64,000 bases of DNA from an uncultured Clostridia bacterium (GCA_934234035.1 CAKQHH010000001.1:62001-126000), one strand, 5' to 3'; positions 8,501-19,190 are shown, numbered from the stretch's first letter. Notes: generated by a model from the letters alone, not told the origin. Program-made: numbers and translations.

Positions 8501-9887
8501 ATTCTATCTAAACGGAATCAAAAATGAATATCACCTGGAGGAGTTGGCACGGGAGTTTTTGGCGAATGATGAGTTTGAAATCATCCCGGTGGACTTTCAT
8601 GAAGGTTTTTTGCCACGATTAACAGATAAAAGTTATCTGTTAAATGGCGAAAAAGATGCGGATTTGGACGGTGCGAAAAGAGAATTGTACCGGATTCTGT
8701 CGGATTTAACCGGAATTACCCCCGAGTGGGGGACCCTTACCGGGGTACGGCCGCTGAAATTGGCCTTTTCCGTTTACGATCGGTGTGGCGACATCGCACA
8801 GACCATGGAAACGATGGCACAGAAGTACCTGCTCCATCCGGAAAAAATCGAACTCCTGCGCAGGATTCTCAACTATCAGCTGTCGCATATGGAGCGCCCG
8901 GAAACGGACAGCCTTAGCTTGTACATCCATATTCCGTTTTGCCCGACGAGATGTTCGTACTGTTCATTTGCCAGTAGTGTTGCGACATCGGAAGAGATTG
9001 CAGAGTATCTGGAATTTCTTTTGCGGGAAGTGGAATATACCGGGGCAAAATTCCGAAAGATGGGCCAGTCGGTGGAAAGCGTGTACATCGGCGGCGGGAC
9101 TCCGACCACTTTGGAAGCGGATCAGTTGAGCCGTTTAGTAGATGCGATTCAATCGGCTTTCCAGCTGGATTTATCTCGTATTGAATTCACCATCGAAGCG
9201 GGGAGACCGGACACCATCACCCGAGATAAGCTGGAACAGATTCATGAAAAAGGGGTCAATCGAATCAGCATCAATCCGCAATCCATGAATCCGCAGACTT
9301 TGCGGGAAATTGGACGGGAGCACAGCCCGGAGGATATCCGAGAGGCATTCCGAACCGCTGCAGCGATGGGTTTTCGAATCATCAATTCCGATGTGATTGC
9401 GGGATTGCCTAGAGAGACTCCGGACGATTTCAAGAACACGTTGGAAGAATTGGTGTCGCTGGGAGCCAACAATATTACGGTGCACACCCTATCGGTAAAA
9501 AGAGGATCGAAGCTGAAAGAACAGGATCCGGAGTATTACCGCCGAGATACAGAAAATGTGCGGACTATGCTGAAATTTTCGGAAGAATTTCTTACTGCGC
9601 ATGGTTTTGAGCCGTATTATATATATCGGCAAAAACATCAGATGGGTTCTTTTGAGAACGTGGGGTACTGCAAGCCGGAAGCCCATTCGGTGTATAACGT
9701 GCGGATAATGGAAGAAAAACAGACCATCATCGGCCTGGGGGCCGGTGCAATTGGCAAGAGATATTACCCGGAGTCGGACCGTTTGGAACGAATTCCGAAT
9801 GTGGGGAACAGTGCGATTTATAAAGAGCGTTTCGACGAAATGCTTTTACGAAAAAATAATTACTGGGAGGATAGAGATGGCAATTAA
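8493..9887 (+). CDS. hemZ: coproporphyrinogen dehydrogenase-like radical SAM protein HemZ
   Basis: A radical SAM enzyme of the HemN/HemZ family. The 4Fe-4S motif C150-x3-C154-x2-C157 (CPTRCSYC) and the glycine-rich YIGGGTPT are clear, as are IEAGRPDT and NPQSMNPQTL further on. HemZ oxidises coproporphyrinogen III in oxygen-independent haem synthesis; in anaerobes lacking the rest of the pathway the true role is uncertain. I chose the TTG at 8493, giving 464 residues, because AAAGGAAA lies 7 nt upstream and the homologous N-terminus (YRFYLNGIKNEYH) begins here. An upstream frame to 8424 would overlap the MBL gene by 77 nt and adds non-homologous residues. Confidence 0.85.
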   Translation: MYRFYLNGIKNEYHLEELAREFLANDEFEIIPVDFHEGFLPRLTDKSYLLNGEKDADLDGAKRELYRILSDLTGITPEWGTLTGVRPLKLAFSVYDRCGDIAQTMETMAQKYLLHPEKIELLRRILNYQLSHMERPETDSLSLYIHIPFCPTRCSYCSFASSVATSEEIAEYLEFLLREVEYTGAKFRKMGQSVESVYIGGGTPTTLEADQLSRLVDAIQSAFQLDLSRIEFTIEAGRPDTITRDKLEQIHEKGVNRISINPQSMNPQTLREIGREHSPEDIREAFRTAAAMGFRIINSDVIAGLPRETPDDFKNTLEELVSLGANNITVHTLSVKRGSKLKEQDPEYYRRDTENVRTMLKFSEEFLTAHGFEPYYIYRQKHQMGSFENVGYCKPEAHSVYNVRIMEEKQTIIGLGAGAIGKRYYPESDRLERIPNVGNSAIYKERFDEMLLRKNNYWEDRDGN

Positions 9888-11133
9888 AGCACCTAAGGGT
9901 ACGAAGGACATGATGCCGGAGGATGCCTACAAGTGGCACTATATTGAAGATGCCTTTTTTAAGATTTGTGACGAATACGGCTTTGGCGAACTTCGCACAC
10001 CGATTTTTGAGGATACGAACCTGTTCAACCGAGGCGTGGGGGAGACCACGGACATCGTTCAGAAGGAAATGTACACCTTCGAAGATCTCGGTCACCGCAG
10101 CATTACGTTGAAACCGGAAGGAACATCTCCGGCGGTTCGTGCTTTTATTGAAAGCAAGCATTTTGCGGATATGCAGCCGAGCAAGTATTGCTACAATACC
10201 CCATGCTTCCGATATGAGAAGCCACAAGCAGGTCGGCTTCGTCAATTCCATCAGTTCGGCATCGAGAATTTTGGTGCATCGTCTATGATGGCGGATGCGG
10301 AAATCATCGCAATGGCGGACGATTTTCTGAAGCGCATGGGCATCGATGAAATCGAGCTGCACATCAACAGCGTCGGATGCCGGGAGTGTCGTACAAAGTA
10401 TCGGAAAGCGCTGCAGGATTTCCTGCGACCGCATTACGATGAACTGTGCAGCACCTGTCAGTCCCGCTTCGAAACGAATCCGATGCGTATTCTGGACTGC
10501 AAATCCAAGGACGACCAGGAAATCGTCAAGGATGCGCCGCTGATGGTAGATTATCTCTGCGATGATTGCCGGGACGCATTTGAGGAACTTCAGGAAAACC
10601 TGAAGGCCATGGACATTCAGTTCAAGGTGGATCCGAAAATCGTTCGGGGATTGGATTATTACACCAAGACCGCTTTTGAATTTGTCACCGCAAAGATTGG
10701 TGCACAGGGTACGGTCTGCGGCGGCGGCCGATACGATCATTTGATTGAGGAAATCGGCGGACCGTCTATGCCGGGTGTAGGATTCGGTCTGGGTAAGGAA
10801 CGGCTGCTGATGTTGATGGAAATGTGCGGATCGGATTTCGGCAAACCGGTACAGCCGGAAATCATGATTGCATTCATCGGCGATCGTGCGAAACATTACG
10901 CGTTGAATCTGGTACAGTATCTGCGGCATAACCACGTTCGTGCGATTGTGGATACCCAGGAGCGAAATTTGAAAGGCCAGATGAAGTATTCCAATAAGGT
11001 GGGCGTGAAGTATTCCATCGTTATCGGGGACGATGAAATCGAAAGCGGAGAACTGACCCTGAAGAATATGGAAACCGGCGAACAGACGAAAATTGTTAAG
11101 GAAGAAATTTTGAATAAAATCAGGAGAGGATAA
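9877..11133 (+). CDS. hisS: histidyl-tRNA synthetase
   Basis: This 418-residue class II synthetase charges tRNA-His. It starts MAIKAPKGTKDMMPED, the usual N-terminus, and has motif 2 (CFRYEKPQAGRLRQFHQFGIE), the histidine-specific segments RGLDYYTKTAFEF and GGGRYDHLIEE, and motif 3 (GVGFGLGKERL). The ATG at 9877 sits 6 nt after a GGGAGG site and overlaps hemZ by 11 nt. An in-frame extension upstream to 9745 lies inside hemZ and is not homologous. It is coupled to aspS by a TAATG overlap. Confidence 0.96.
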   Translation: MAIKAPKGTKDMMPEDAYKWHYIEDAFFKICDEYGFGELRTPIFEDTNLFNRGVGETTDIVQKEMYTFEDLGHRSITLKPEGTSPAVRAFIESKHFADMQPSKYCYNTPCFRYEKPQAGRLRQFHQFGIENFGASSMMADAEIIAMADDFLKRMGIDEIELHINSVGCRECRTKYRKALQDFLRPHYDELCSTCQSRFETNPMRILDCKSKDDQEIVKDAPLMVDYLCDDCRDAFEELQENLKAMDIQFKVDPKIVRGLDYYTKTAFEFVTAKIGAQGTVCGGGRYDHLIEEIGGPSMPGVGFGLGKERLLMLMEMCGSDFGKPVQPEIMIAFIGDRAKHYALNLVQYLRHNHVRAIVDTQERNLKGQMKYSNKVGVKYSIVIGDDEIESGELTLKNMETGEQTKIVKEEILNKIRRG

Positions 11134-12908
11134 TGTCAGAAATTTATAAGCGCACACATATGTGCGGCGAGCTGCGGCTTGCAGATGAGGGAAAAGAAGT
11201 CATTCTGAACGGCTGGGTGGCCAAGCAGAGAAGCTTGGGAAGTCTGGTGTTCGTGGACCTTCGGGATAAGACGGGAATTACCCAGATTACTTTTAACGAA
11301 GATATTCCGGAAAAGCTGATGGAGGCGGCAAAATCTCTGCGGAGTGAGTTTTCTGTCGGCATCAAGGGTATCGTTCATGAGCGCAGTGCGAAGAACGACC
11401 ACATTCCAACCGGTGAGATTGAAGTGTTTGCGACGGACATGGTAATTTATTCCAGCGCAGAGACTCCGCCGATTTACATCCGAGACGATGATAATGTAGA
11501 TGAATCTCTTCGTCTCAAATACCGTTACTTGGATCTGAGAAAGAATAAGATGCAGAGAAATCTGCTGTTCCGTCATAAGGTCACCAAATGTGCACGAGAC
11601 TATTTCGATGAAAACGGATTTGTTGAGGTGGAAACCCCAATGCTGATCAAGTCCACACCGGAAGGTGCACGGGACTATCTGGTGCCGAGCAGAGTAAAGA
11701 ACGGAGCGTTCTACGCACTGCCGCAGTCTCCGCAGATGTTCAAGCAGCTGCTGATGGTTGCCGGTACGGATCGGTACTTCCAGATTGTAAAGTGTTTCCG
11801 TGATGAGGATTTGAGAGCAGACCGCCAGCCGGAATTTACTCAGATCGATTTGGAAATGTCCTATGTGGATCAGGAAGATGTCATTGCGATGCAGGAAGGT
11901 TTCCTGAAGAAACTGATGAAGGACCTGAAGGGAATGGACATCGAGACTCCGTTCCCGAGACTGACCTGGACGGAAGCCATGGAACGCTACGGTTCCGATA
12001 AGCCGGACACCCGCTTCGGAATCGAACTGGTTCTTCTGAACGACTTGGTACAGAATTGCGACTTTGCCGTATTTACCGGTGCACTGGAAAATGGCGGTGA
12101 TGTTCGGGGTATCTGCGTACCGGGTGGTGCAGCCCAGTATTCCAGAAAGAAGATTGACAAGCTGACCGAGGAGGCAAAGCATTACGGTGCGAAGGGCCTC
12201 GTATGGATTAAGAAGGAAAACGGGGAATACAATTCTTCCGTGAAAAAATTCTTTACCGAAGAGCAGCTGGCAGAAATCATGGACCGACTGGGTGCGGAAG
12301 ACGGGGATGTTGCATTTATCGTCAGCGACCGGAAGAAGGTCGTGTTCGACACCTTAGGCTGGCTGAGACGGAAGATTGCCGATCAGATGGGGATGTTGGA
12401 TGACAATCAATTTAACTTCTTGTGGGTGGTGGACTTCCCGATGTTCGAGGAAGATGATGAAGGAAACATTAAAGCAATGCACCATCCGTTTACTCAGCCG
12501 AAGCTGGACGAACTGGATAAGCTGGACGGAAATATCCTGGATCTCAAGGCCGATGCGTATGACATCGTATTGAACGGCGTGGAGCTGGGCGGCGGAAGCG
12601 TCCGTATTCACGATAAGGAACTTCAGGCGAAGATGTTCCACGTTTTGGGACTCAGTGATGAGGAGTGCAGAGAAAAGTTCGGCTTCCTGATTGATGCGTT
12701 CAAATACGGTGCACCACCGCATGCCGGCCTGGCATATGGTTTGGACAGAATGGTAATGCTGCTGCTGGGTGAAAAGAGCATCCGTGAAGTCATTGCGTTC
12801 CCGAAGAACCAGAATGCAGAGTGTCTGGTAAGTGAAGCGCCGGGACTGGTTGACGAGAAACAACTGGAAGAATTGGGCATTCAGGTCGTTGCTTCCGAAA
12901 ATGAATAA
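11133..12908 (+). CDS. aspS: aspartyl-tRNA synthetase (bacterial type)
   Basis: A 591-residue class IIb synthetase. The N-terminal OB-fold (GWVAKQRSLGSLVFVDLRDKTG) binds the anticodon. Catalytic motifs include motif 2 (CFRDEDLRADRQPEFTQID) and motif 3 (GLAYGLDRMVMLLLG), with the bacterial GAD insertion domain between them. The length matches bacterial AspRS. It may charge tRNA-Asn as well, which depends on whether GatCAB is present elsewhere; this cannot be judged here. The stop codon overlaps the nadD start. Confidence 0.96.
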   Translation: MSEIYKRTHMCGELRLADEGKEVILNGWVAKQRSLGSLVFVDLRDKTGITQITFNEDIPEKLMEAAKSLRSEFSVGIKGIVHERSAKNDHIPTGEIEVFATDMVIYSSAETPPIYIRDDDNVDESLRLKYRYLDLRKNKMQRNLLFRHKVTKCARDYFDENGFVEVETPMLIKSTPEGARDYLVPSRVKNGAFYALPQSPQMFKQLLMVAGTDRYFQIVKCFRDEDLRADRQPEFTQIDLEMSYVDQEDVIAMQEGFLKKLMKDLKGMDIETPFPRLTWTEAMERYGSDKPDTRFGIELVLLNDLVQNCDFAVFTGALENGGDVRGICVPGGAAQYSRKKIDKLTEEAKHYGAKGLVWIKKENGEYNSSVKKFFTEEQLAEIMDRLGAEDGDVAFIVSDRKKVVFDTLGWLRRKIADQMGMLDDNQFNFLWVVDFPMFEEDDEGNIKAMHHPFTQPKLDELDKLDGNILDLKADAYDIVLNGVELGGGSVRIHDKELQAKMFHVLGLSDEECREKFGFLIDAFKYGAPPHAGLAYGLDRMVMLLLGEKSIREVIAFPKNQNAECLVSEAPGLVDEKQLEELGIQVVASENE

Positions 12909-13518
12909 GACAGCATTATTCGGAGGAACCTTTGACCCGATTCATCGGGGTCATATTAATCTGGCGACAGAAGCGGTTCGGGAATGTGAATTGAATCAAC
13001 TGATTTTTCTTCCCAACTTCATCTCTCCCTTTAAAAGGGACAGCAATGTGACTCCGGGAGAGATGCGGGCGGAAATGATTCGGCGAATTCTTCCCTTAAA
13101 TTCGGCATTTTCCATTTCGGAATACGAATTGGAGCGACAAGAACCTTCCTATTCTTACGATACGTTACGCTATTTTCGGGAACGGATGCCGGATACGGAA
13201 ATTTCTTTTATCATCGGATTCGACTCGGTGCTGACCATCGAGAAATGGTATCGGGGTCCGGATCTTCTTCGGGAATTTCCGCTGATTACGGGGGTTCGGC
13301 CTCATGTTTCTACGGAGGAAGGGCTGGAGAAAATTGAATATTTCCGGAAGAGATATCACAGCCGGTTTCACGTATTAAATTTAAACCCCTTCGATGCTTC
13401 CTCTACGGAAATCCGAGAATATGTGCGGAAAGGAAAGGATATTTCGGGACTGGTGGTTCCGGAAGTGGAAGAGTATATAAGAAACAATGGAATCTATCTC
13501 GATGGAATTGATGAATGA
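12901..13518 (+). CDS. nadD: nicotinate-nucleotide adenylyltransferase
   Basis: A 205-residue enzyme that converts nicotinate mononucleotide and ATP to deamido-NAD. The nucleotidyltransferase motif GGTFDPIHRGH is at the N-terminus, and SSTEIREYVRKG near the C-terminus is the second signature. The ATG at 12901 overlaps the last codons of aspS by 8 nt; an upstream extension to 12832 lies in aspS and is spurious. nadD-yqeK-rsfS is a widespread Bacillota gene order. Confidence 0.95.
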   Translation: MNKTALFGGTFDPIHRGHINLATEAVRECELNQLIFLPNFISPFKRDSNVTPGEMRAEMIRRILPLNSAFSISEYELERQEPSYSYDTLRYFRERMPDTEISFIIGFDSVLTIEKWYRGPDLLREFPLITGVRPHVSTEEGLEKIEYFRKRYHSRFHVLNLNPFDASSTEIREYVRKGKDISGLVVPEVEEYIRNNGIYLDGIDE

Positions 13519-14068
13519 ATATTTAAAGCGCAATCTGAAGCCACGGCGATACACCCATTCCCTTGGAGTGGTAGAAACAGCGACTAGGCTTGCGGAAATC
13601 TACGGAGCAGACCGGGAAAAGGCTCATCTGGCGGCGCTGGTGCACGACATTGCGAAGTGCTTGACGCCGGAGGAGAGCAACCGGTTGGTGCGCTTCTACG
13701 GACTCTCGTGGAAGTATTGGAATAACCAGCCGCTGGCCCATTCTAAATTGGGCGTGGCGCTCCTGCGGGATGAATTCGGACTCACCGATGAAGAAGTGTT
13801 GTCTGCGGTTTCCTATCACACGACGGGAAAAGCGGGAATGTCGCTTCTGGAAGAGATTATTTACGTGGCCGATGCCATTGAACCGGGGCGGGATTATGAA
13901 GATGCTCCAAGACTTCGCGCTTTGGCCGAGAAAGATTTAAATGCCGCATGCCTGGAGGTTCTGGAATTCAGTATCCGGGACCTGAAATCTTCGCATAGAG
14001 AAATTGATTCCGACACATTGGAGGCATATACTTATTTACGTCAAATCATTGGAAACAAGGAGAAATAA
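13487..14068 (+). CDS. yqeK: HD-domain Ap4A hydrolase, YqeK family
   Basis: A 193-residue HD-superfamily protein. RRYTHSLGVVETA, LAALVHDIAKCL and HSKLGVALL mark the metal-binding HD core, and ISYVADAIEPGRDYED-type sequence (here IYVADAIEPGRDYED) is the family signature. Members symmetrically hydrolyse diadenosine tetraphosphate to ADP. The start is uncertain: ATGs at 13487, 13502 and 13511 are all in frame and none has a strong ribosome site; the conserved region begins after 13511. It overlaps nadD. Confidence 0.9.
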   Translation: MESISMELMNEYLKRNLKPRRYTHSLGVVETATRLAEIYGADREKAHLAALVHDIAKCLTPEESNRLVRFYGLSWKYWNNQPLAHSKLGVALLRDEFGLTDEEVLSAVSYHTTGKAGMSLLEEIIYVADAIEPGRDYEDAPRLRALAEKDLNAACLEVLEFSIRDLKSSHREIDSDTLEAYTYLRQIIGNKEK

Positions 14069-14413
14069 ATGGATAATTACAAAGTAGCCAAAGAATTGGC
14101 AGAAGTGTTGTCCCAGCGCAAGGCTTCGGATGTAGTGCTGATTGATATTGCAGAGAAATCTTCTTTTGCAGACTACTTTATCAACTGCACCGCAAGCTCG
14201 GAACGTCAGCTGGGTGCACTGCAGGATAGCGTAGACGAGAAAGCATACGAACTGGGTCTGGAGCAGAAGGGCTTGGAGGGGAAGTCCGGAAACAGCTGGA
14301 TCCTCGTGGACTACGGTGACATTATAGTAAATATTTTTACCGCAGAAATGCGGGAGCGTTATGCACTGGATAAAATCTGGGGCGATTGCAAAATCGAAAG
14401 AATTGAGGACTAA
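14069..14413 (+). CDS. rsfS: ribosomal silencing factor RsfS
   Basis: A 114-residue protein that binds ribosomal protein uL14 and blocks subunit joining under starvation. The family core is visible as [18 protein letters not shown], followed by [21 protein letters not shown]. The ATG directly follows the yqeK stop, with AAGGAGA upstream. leuS begins 5 nt after its stop. Confidence 0.93.
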   Translation: MDNYKVAKELAEVLSQRKASDVVLIDIAEKSSFADYFINCTASSERQLGALQDSVDEKAYELGLEQKGLEGKSGNSWILVDYGDIIVNIFTAEMRERYALDKIWGDCKIERIED

Positions 14414-14418
14414 GGACA

Positions 14419-16896
14419 ATGAAGGAAAAGTACAATTTCACAGAAATTGAAAAGAAGTGGCAGGACGTATGGGAAAAAGAAGATGCGTTCAAGACCGTGG
14501 AGGATTATGACAAAGAGAAGTATTACGTTTTGGAAATGTTCCCATATCCTTCCGGCAAGCTGCACATGGGGCATGTGCGGAACTACTCCATCGGAGACGT
14601 AATTGCACGTTTCAAGAGACTGAAGGGATACAATGTTCTGCATCCGATGGGATGGGACTCCTTTGGACTGCCGGCAGAAAACGCGGCCATTAAAAATGAT
14701 ATTCACCCGGCAATTTGGACGGACAGCAACATTGCGGAAATGCACCGTCAGCTGCAGGGTCTGGGTTTCAGCTATGACTGGGATCGAGAGGTTGCTACCT
14801 GTAAGGAAGAGTATTACAAGTGGATGCAGTGGATTTTCATTCAGTTCTACAACAAGGGACTGGCATACAAGAAGGACAATCCGGTAAACTGGTGTCCAAG
14901 CTGTCAGACCGTATTGGCGAACGAGCAGGTCGTAGACGGCTGCTGTGAACGCTGTCATACGCCGGTTACAAAGAAGCGCCTGTCCCAGTGGTATCTGAAG
15001 ATTACCGATTATGCGGATCGCCTGCTGAAGGATTTGGACAAAATGCCGGGCTGGCCGGAAAAGGTAAAGCTGATGCAGAAGAACTGGATCGGCCGTTCCA
15101 CCGGTGCGGAAGTGACCTTTGAGATTGAGAACTTCAGCAAGAAACTTCAGATTTATACCACTCGTCCGGACACTCTGTTCGGCGTAACCTACATGGTTCT
15201 GGCACCGGAGCATCCATTTGTACCGGAGCTCACCAACGGTACGGAGTATGAAGCTGCAGTAAAAGCATATCAGGAAGAATGTCAGCACAAGTCCGAAATC
15301 GAGAGAACTTCTCTGACAAAGGAGAAGACCGGCGTATTCACCGGATGCTATGGAATCAACCCGGTGAACGGAAAGAAGGTTCCGATTTTCATCTCCGATT
15401 ACGTTATGATGGATTACGGAACCGGTGCCATCATGGCGGTTCCGGCACACGATCAGCGTGACTTTGAGTTTGCAAAGAAATTTAACCTGGATATTGTTCC
15501 GGTTGTGGACACCCAGAATCCGGAAATCGACATCAATAACCTCACAGAAGCTTTCGTTGCGGAAGGCACCATGATTAATTCCGGAAAGTACACCGGAATG
15601 AACAACAAGGAAGCAATCGAAGAGATTACCAAGGATCTGGAAGCGGACGGACTGGGTAAAGCTCAGGTGAACTACAAGCTGAGAGATTGGCTGATTTCCC
15701 GCCAGCGTTATTGGGGCTGCCCGATTCCGATGGTTTATTGCGAAGAGTGCGGATGGGTTCCGGAGAAGGAAGAGAACCTTCCGGTAAAACTTCCGACCGA
15801 TGTGGAATTCACCGGCAAGGGAGATTCTCCACTGAAGACTTCCAAGACCTTTGGAGAGACTACCTGCCCATGCTGCGGCAAGAAGGCGGTTCGCGAATTC
15901 GATACCATGGATACCTTTGTAGATTCTTCCTGGTATTTCTTGAGATACTGCGATGCCCACAATTCCGAGAAACCTTTTGATAAGAAAAAGGCGGACTACT
16001 GGATGAACGTGGATCAGTACATCGGCGGCGTAGAACACGCCATCCTGCACCTGTTGTACGCTCGTTTCTTCCAGATGGTAATGCATGATTTGGGCTTGGT
16101 GGATGCGGAAGAACCGTTCGATAATCTGCTGACTCAGGGCATGGTTATCAAAGACGGTGCGAAGATGAGTAAATCTCTGGGCAACATCGTTAGCCCGGAA
16201 GAAATTCAGGCAAAGTACGGTGCGGATACCGCCAGACTGTTCATCCTCTTTGCAGCACCGCCGGAAAAAGAACTGGACTGGAGCGATGCCGGGGTAGAGG
16301 GAAGCTACCGTTTCCTGAACCGTGTATATCGTCTGGTACAGGAATATGTGAACGAAATCCGCGGCGATTTCCGTGGAAGTGAAATCATCACTATTCAGAG
16401 TGCAGAAGATAAGGCTTTGAATTTCCAGCTGAATGCTACCGTGAAGAAGGTAACGGAAGATGCCGGCGGAAGATTCAGCTTCAACACTGCCATCAGTTCC
16501 ATCATGGAATTGGTGAATGCGCTGTATAAGTACAAGCAGGGCGAAGTGAACGTTCCGCTGATGAACGATGCCATTGAAAAGCTGATTCTGATTTTGAACC
16601 CGTTTGTTCCGCACATTACCGAAGAACTGTGGAACGACCTGGGTCATGAAGATCGGGTATATCAGCAGAATTGGCCGGAATTCGACCCGGCTGCACTGGA
16701 ACTGGAAACCGTTGAGATTATCGTTCAGGTAAACGGAAAACTGAAGGACAAGATGGCTTTCGAGAAGAACGCAGAGAAGAGTGCAATTGAAGAAGCAGCA
16801 CTGGCAAGCGAACGCGTGCAGGATGCGATTGCAGGCAAATCTGTTGTAAAAACCATCGTGGTTCCAAACAAGCTGATTAACTTTGTAGTAAAATAA
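14419..16896 (+). CDS. leuS: leucyl-tRNA synthetase
   Basis: An 825-residue class Ia synthetase. The HIGH-type motif is [15 protein letters not shown] near residue 40, and the KMSKS motif is [11 protein letters not shown] full CP1 editing domain ([20 protein letters not shown] and [13 protein letters not shown]) indicates hydrolysis of mischarged tRNA. Zinc-type cysteines lie in CPSCQTV/CCERC and CEECG/CPCCG. The window also encodes two of the tRNA-Leu species it charges. Confidence 0.97.
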   Translation: MKEKYNFTEIEKKWQDVWEKEDAFKTVEDYDKEKYYVLEMFPYPSGKLHMGHVRNYSIGDVIARFKRLKGYNVLHPMGWDSFGLPAENAAIKNDIHPAIWTDSNIAEMHRQLQGLGFSYDWDREVATCKEEYYKWMQWIFIQFYNKGLAYKKDNPVNWCPSCQTVLANEQVVDGCCERCHTPVTKKRLSQWYLKITDYADRLLKDLDKMPGWPEKVKLMQKNWIGRSTGAEVTFEIENFSKKLQIYTTRPDTLFGVTYMVLAPEHPFVPELTNGTEYEAAVKAYQEECQHKSEIERTSLTKEKTGVFTGCYGINPVNGKKVPIFISDYVMMDYGTGAIMAVPAHDQRDFEFAKKFNLDIVPVVDTQNPEIDINNLTEAFVAEGTMINSGKYTGMNNKEAIEEITKDLEADGLGKAQVNYKLRDWLISRQRYWGCPIPMVYCEECGWVPEKEENLPVKLPTDVEFTGKGDSPLKTSKTFGETTCPCCGKKAVREFDTMDTFVDSSWYFLRYCDAHNSEKPFDKKKADYWMNVDQYIGGVEHAILHLLYARFFQMVMHDLGLVDAEEPFDNLLTQGMVIKDGAKMSKSLGNIVSPEEIQAKYGADTARLFILFAAPPEKELDWSDAGVEGSYRFLNRVYRLVQEYVNEIRGDFRGSEIITIQSAEDKALNFQLNATVKKVTEDAGGRFSFNTAISSIMELVNALYKYKQGEVNVPLMNDAIEKLILILNPFVPHITEELWNDLGHEDRVYQQNWPEFDPAALELETVEIIVQVNGKLKDKMAFEKNAEKSAIEEAALASERVQDAIAGKSVVKTIVVPNKLINFVVK

Positions 16897-16898
16897 AA

Positions 16899-18839
16899 AT
16901 GCCTATGAAACAAGAAAAAGATTTACAACTGAATAACAAGAAAAAAAATCCGGCACCCCGGAAGAAGAATTCCGGGGCAGCTGCCGGAAAAGTAAGAAAA
17001 GCGTTGAAACCTTCTGACGGAACGGCGAAAAAGAAGGAAAAGAACGCTCCTCAGAATTCGAGGTCCCATAAACAAAAGGGGGCAGCAAAGCCGGAGAAAT
17101 CAAAGAAGAACCTTCCGGCAATCCCGTTCCATCAGGGAAAGAATCGGAACAAGTCCAACGGAAAGAATCAGAAACAGGTTCGCCCGAAAGAGTCCTTCCG
17201 CATCATCCCGTTGGGGGGTATGAAGGAAATCGGAAAGAATATCACGGTAATCGAGTATCGGGATGAAATTCTGATTGTGGACTGCGGAATGTCCTTCCCG
17301 GAAGATGAGATGTTCGGAATCGACGTGGTTATTCCGGACTTCACCTATCTGAAGGAAAACATGGAGAAAATCAAGGGATTAATCATCACTCACGGACATG
17401 AGGACCACATCGGCGGTGTGCCGTATCTGGTAAAAGAAATCAACGTCCCGGTGTATGCTTCCGGTCTTGCGGCGGGATTGATTCAGCATAAATTAAAGGA
17501 AAAGAATCTTACCGCTGACGTGCATGTGATATCTTCAGGTGATATAATTCATATAGGAAGCTTCATCGTGGAGGCAATTCACACCACTCACAGCATTGCG
17601 GATTCTTTTGCGTTCTCCATCAAGTGCCCGGCAGGACACATCGTTCATACGGGAGATTTCAAGGTGGATTACACTCCGCTGGAAGGAAAGCAGATTGATT
17701 TGGCTCGCTTTGCGAAACTGGGCGACGAGGGCGTGGATGTACTTCTTTGTGACAGTACCAACGTGCTCCGTCCGGGGTTCACACCGTCGGAACGAATCGT
17801 AGCGGAGTCCATGAACCGAATTTTTGAGGAAACGGATAAACGAATTATCATCGCTACGTTCTCTTCGAATATTCATCGAATTAAGCACTTTATGGAAGCG
17901 TCCATTCATCATGGCCGTAAAATTGCGGTTTCCGGTCGTTCCATGGAGAACGTGATGCAGATTGCAAAGGATTTGGGATATATCGACCTGCCGGAATCTG
18001 CTTTTGTGGACATCCGGAATATCAATAATATCCCGGACAGCAACCTGACCATCGTTACAACGGGAAGCCAGGGCGAACCGATGTCCGCACTGACTCGAAT
18101 GGCCAACGATAATCACCGGGCGGTGAAGCTGAAGAAGGGCGATGTCGTCGTCTTCTCCTCCTCGCCGATTCCGGGAAACGAGAAGACCATCACCAATGTG
18201 GTCAATAAGCTGTATGAGAAGAAAGTTCGGGTGTACCTGTCGGATTTCGTGGACATCCACGTATCCGGTCACGCCTGCCAGGAAGAGCTGAAATTGATTC
18301 ACACCCTGGTGCGGCCGAGATATTTCATTCCGGCTCACGGCGAATACCGTCACTTGAACGAACACGCAAAATTGGCAGAGAGCCTGGGAATGAGCCGAAG
18401 CAACATCTTTGTCATGACCAACGGCGATTCGCTGGTGGTCAAGGGCGGCCGTGCGAAACAGGAGAATGGATACGCCACGGCGGACGATGTTCTGGTGGAT
18501 GGCTACGGCGTCGGAGATGTTGGAAACGTGGTGCTCCGGGATCGAAAGCAACTGTCGGAAGCGGGATTGATTGTGGTATCTGTGGCCATCGACACCTACT
18601 CCAAACAGCTGGCGGCAAACCCGGAACTGATTACACGTGGTTTTATCTACGTCAAGGAGAACGGTCCGTTAATCAACGATGCCACCGAGGTGGTCTATGA
18701 AACCATCGAGCGTTGCCGCAATCGGGACTCTATGGACTTGAGTTCATTGAAGTCGGCGATTCGTGACGACCTTCGAGGTTACATTTATAAAAAGACACGG
18801 CGGAGTCCGGTGATTCTTCCGGTCATCCTATACGTGTAG
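16899..18839 (+). CDS. rnj: ribonuclease J with long basic N-terminal extension
   Basis: A 646-residue beta-CASP metallo-beta-lactamase RNase with endo- and 5'-exonuclease activity in mRNA decay and rRNA maturation. The motif HxHxDH is at 165-170 (THGHEDHIGG); later motifs are HTGDFKVDYTP and VSGHACQEEL/FIPAHGEYRHL. Against B. subtilis RNase J1 (same histidine near 74), there are about 91 extra N-terminal residues. They are dominated by Lys, Asn, Pro and Gly, look disordered and may bind RNA. The ATG at 16899 is 2 nt after leuS; no later start in the basic tail is obviously better, so the extension could be shorter. The YlbF-family gene follows. Confidence 0.93.
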   Translation: MPMKQEKDLQLNNKKKNPAPRKKNSGAAAGKVRKALKPSDGTAKKKEKNAPQNSRSHKQKGAAKPEKSKKNLPAIPFHQGKNRNKSNGKNQKQVRPKESFRIIPLGGMKEIGKNITVIEYRDEILIVDCGMSFPEDEMFGIDVVIPDFTYLKENMEKIKGLIITHGHEDHIGGVPYLVKEINVPVYASGLAAGLIQHKLKEKNLTADVHVISSGDIIHIGSFIVEAIHTTHSIADSFAFSIKCPAGHIVHTGDFKVDYTPLEGKQIDLARFAKLGDEGVDVLLCDSTNVLRPGFTPSERIVAESMNRIFEETDKRIIIATFSSNIHRIKHFMEASIHHGRKIAVSGRSMENVMQIAKDLGYIDLPESAFVDIRNINNIPDSNLTIVTTGSQGEPMSALTRMANDNHRAVKLKKGDVVVFSSSPIPGNEKTITNVVNKLYEKKVRVYLSDFVDIHVSGHACQEELKLIHTLVRPRYFIPAHGEYRHLNEHAKLAESLGMSRSNIFVMTNGDSLVVKGGRAKQENGYATADDVLVDGYGVGDVGNVVLRDRKQLSEAGLIVVSVAIDTYSKQLAANPELITRGFIYVKENGPLINDATEVVYETIERCRNRDSMDLSSLKSAIRDDLRGYIYKKTRRSPVILPVILYV

Positions 18840-18851
18840 AAAGGAGCTTCG

Positions 18852-19190
18852 ATGAACGTTTACGAAGAAGCCCATGATCTTGCCCGGGCAATTAAGGAAA
18901 GCAACGAATTCAAGGAATTCGACCGTCTAAAGAAGGAAGTAGACCAAGATTCGCAGCTCAGCGCGATGTTGAAGGATTTGCAGATGAAACAAATTCAACT
19001 GCAGACGAAGCAGATGACGGAAGGAAAGCTGGATTCAGAACTGATGGGACAGATTCAGTCCATGGTCACCATGCTTACGGCAAAGCCTCAGGCAGCACAG
19101 TATCTGCAGGCGGAAGCGAGATTCTCCATCATGATGAAGGATGTGAGCGAAATCCTGGCAGATGCCATCAATATTAAGTCAATGTTATAA
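18852..19190 (+). CDS. YlbF/YmcA family regulator
   Basis: A 112-residue helical protein of the YlbF/YmcA family (NVYEEAHDLARAIKESNEF start, AEARFSIMMKDVSEILADAI end). In B. subtilis YlbF, YmcA and YaaT form an Fe-S cluster complex that steers RNase Y processing, competence and sporulation. Its place 12 nt after an RNase J gene fits a role in RNA turnover. It has no cysteines in the visible sequence, so it would not supply Fe-S ligands itself. AAGGAG precedes the ATG. Confidence 0.85.
   Translation: MNVYEEAHDLARAIKESNEFKEFDRLKKEVDQDSQLSAMLKDLQMKQIQLQTKQMTEGKLDSELMGQIQSMVTMLTAKPQAAQYLQAEARFSIMMKDVSEILADAINIKSML

Noticed and set aside
9745..9876. N-terminal extension of hisS
   Set aside because: Lies in hemZ; the homologous start with its own ribosome site is at 9877.
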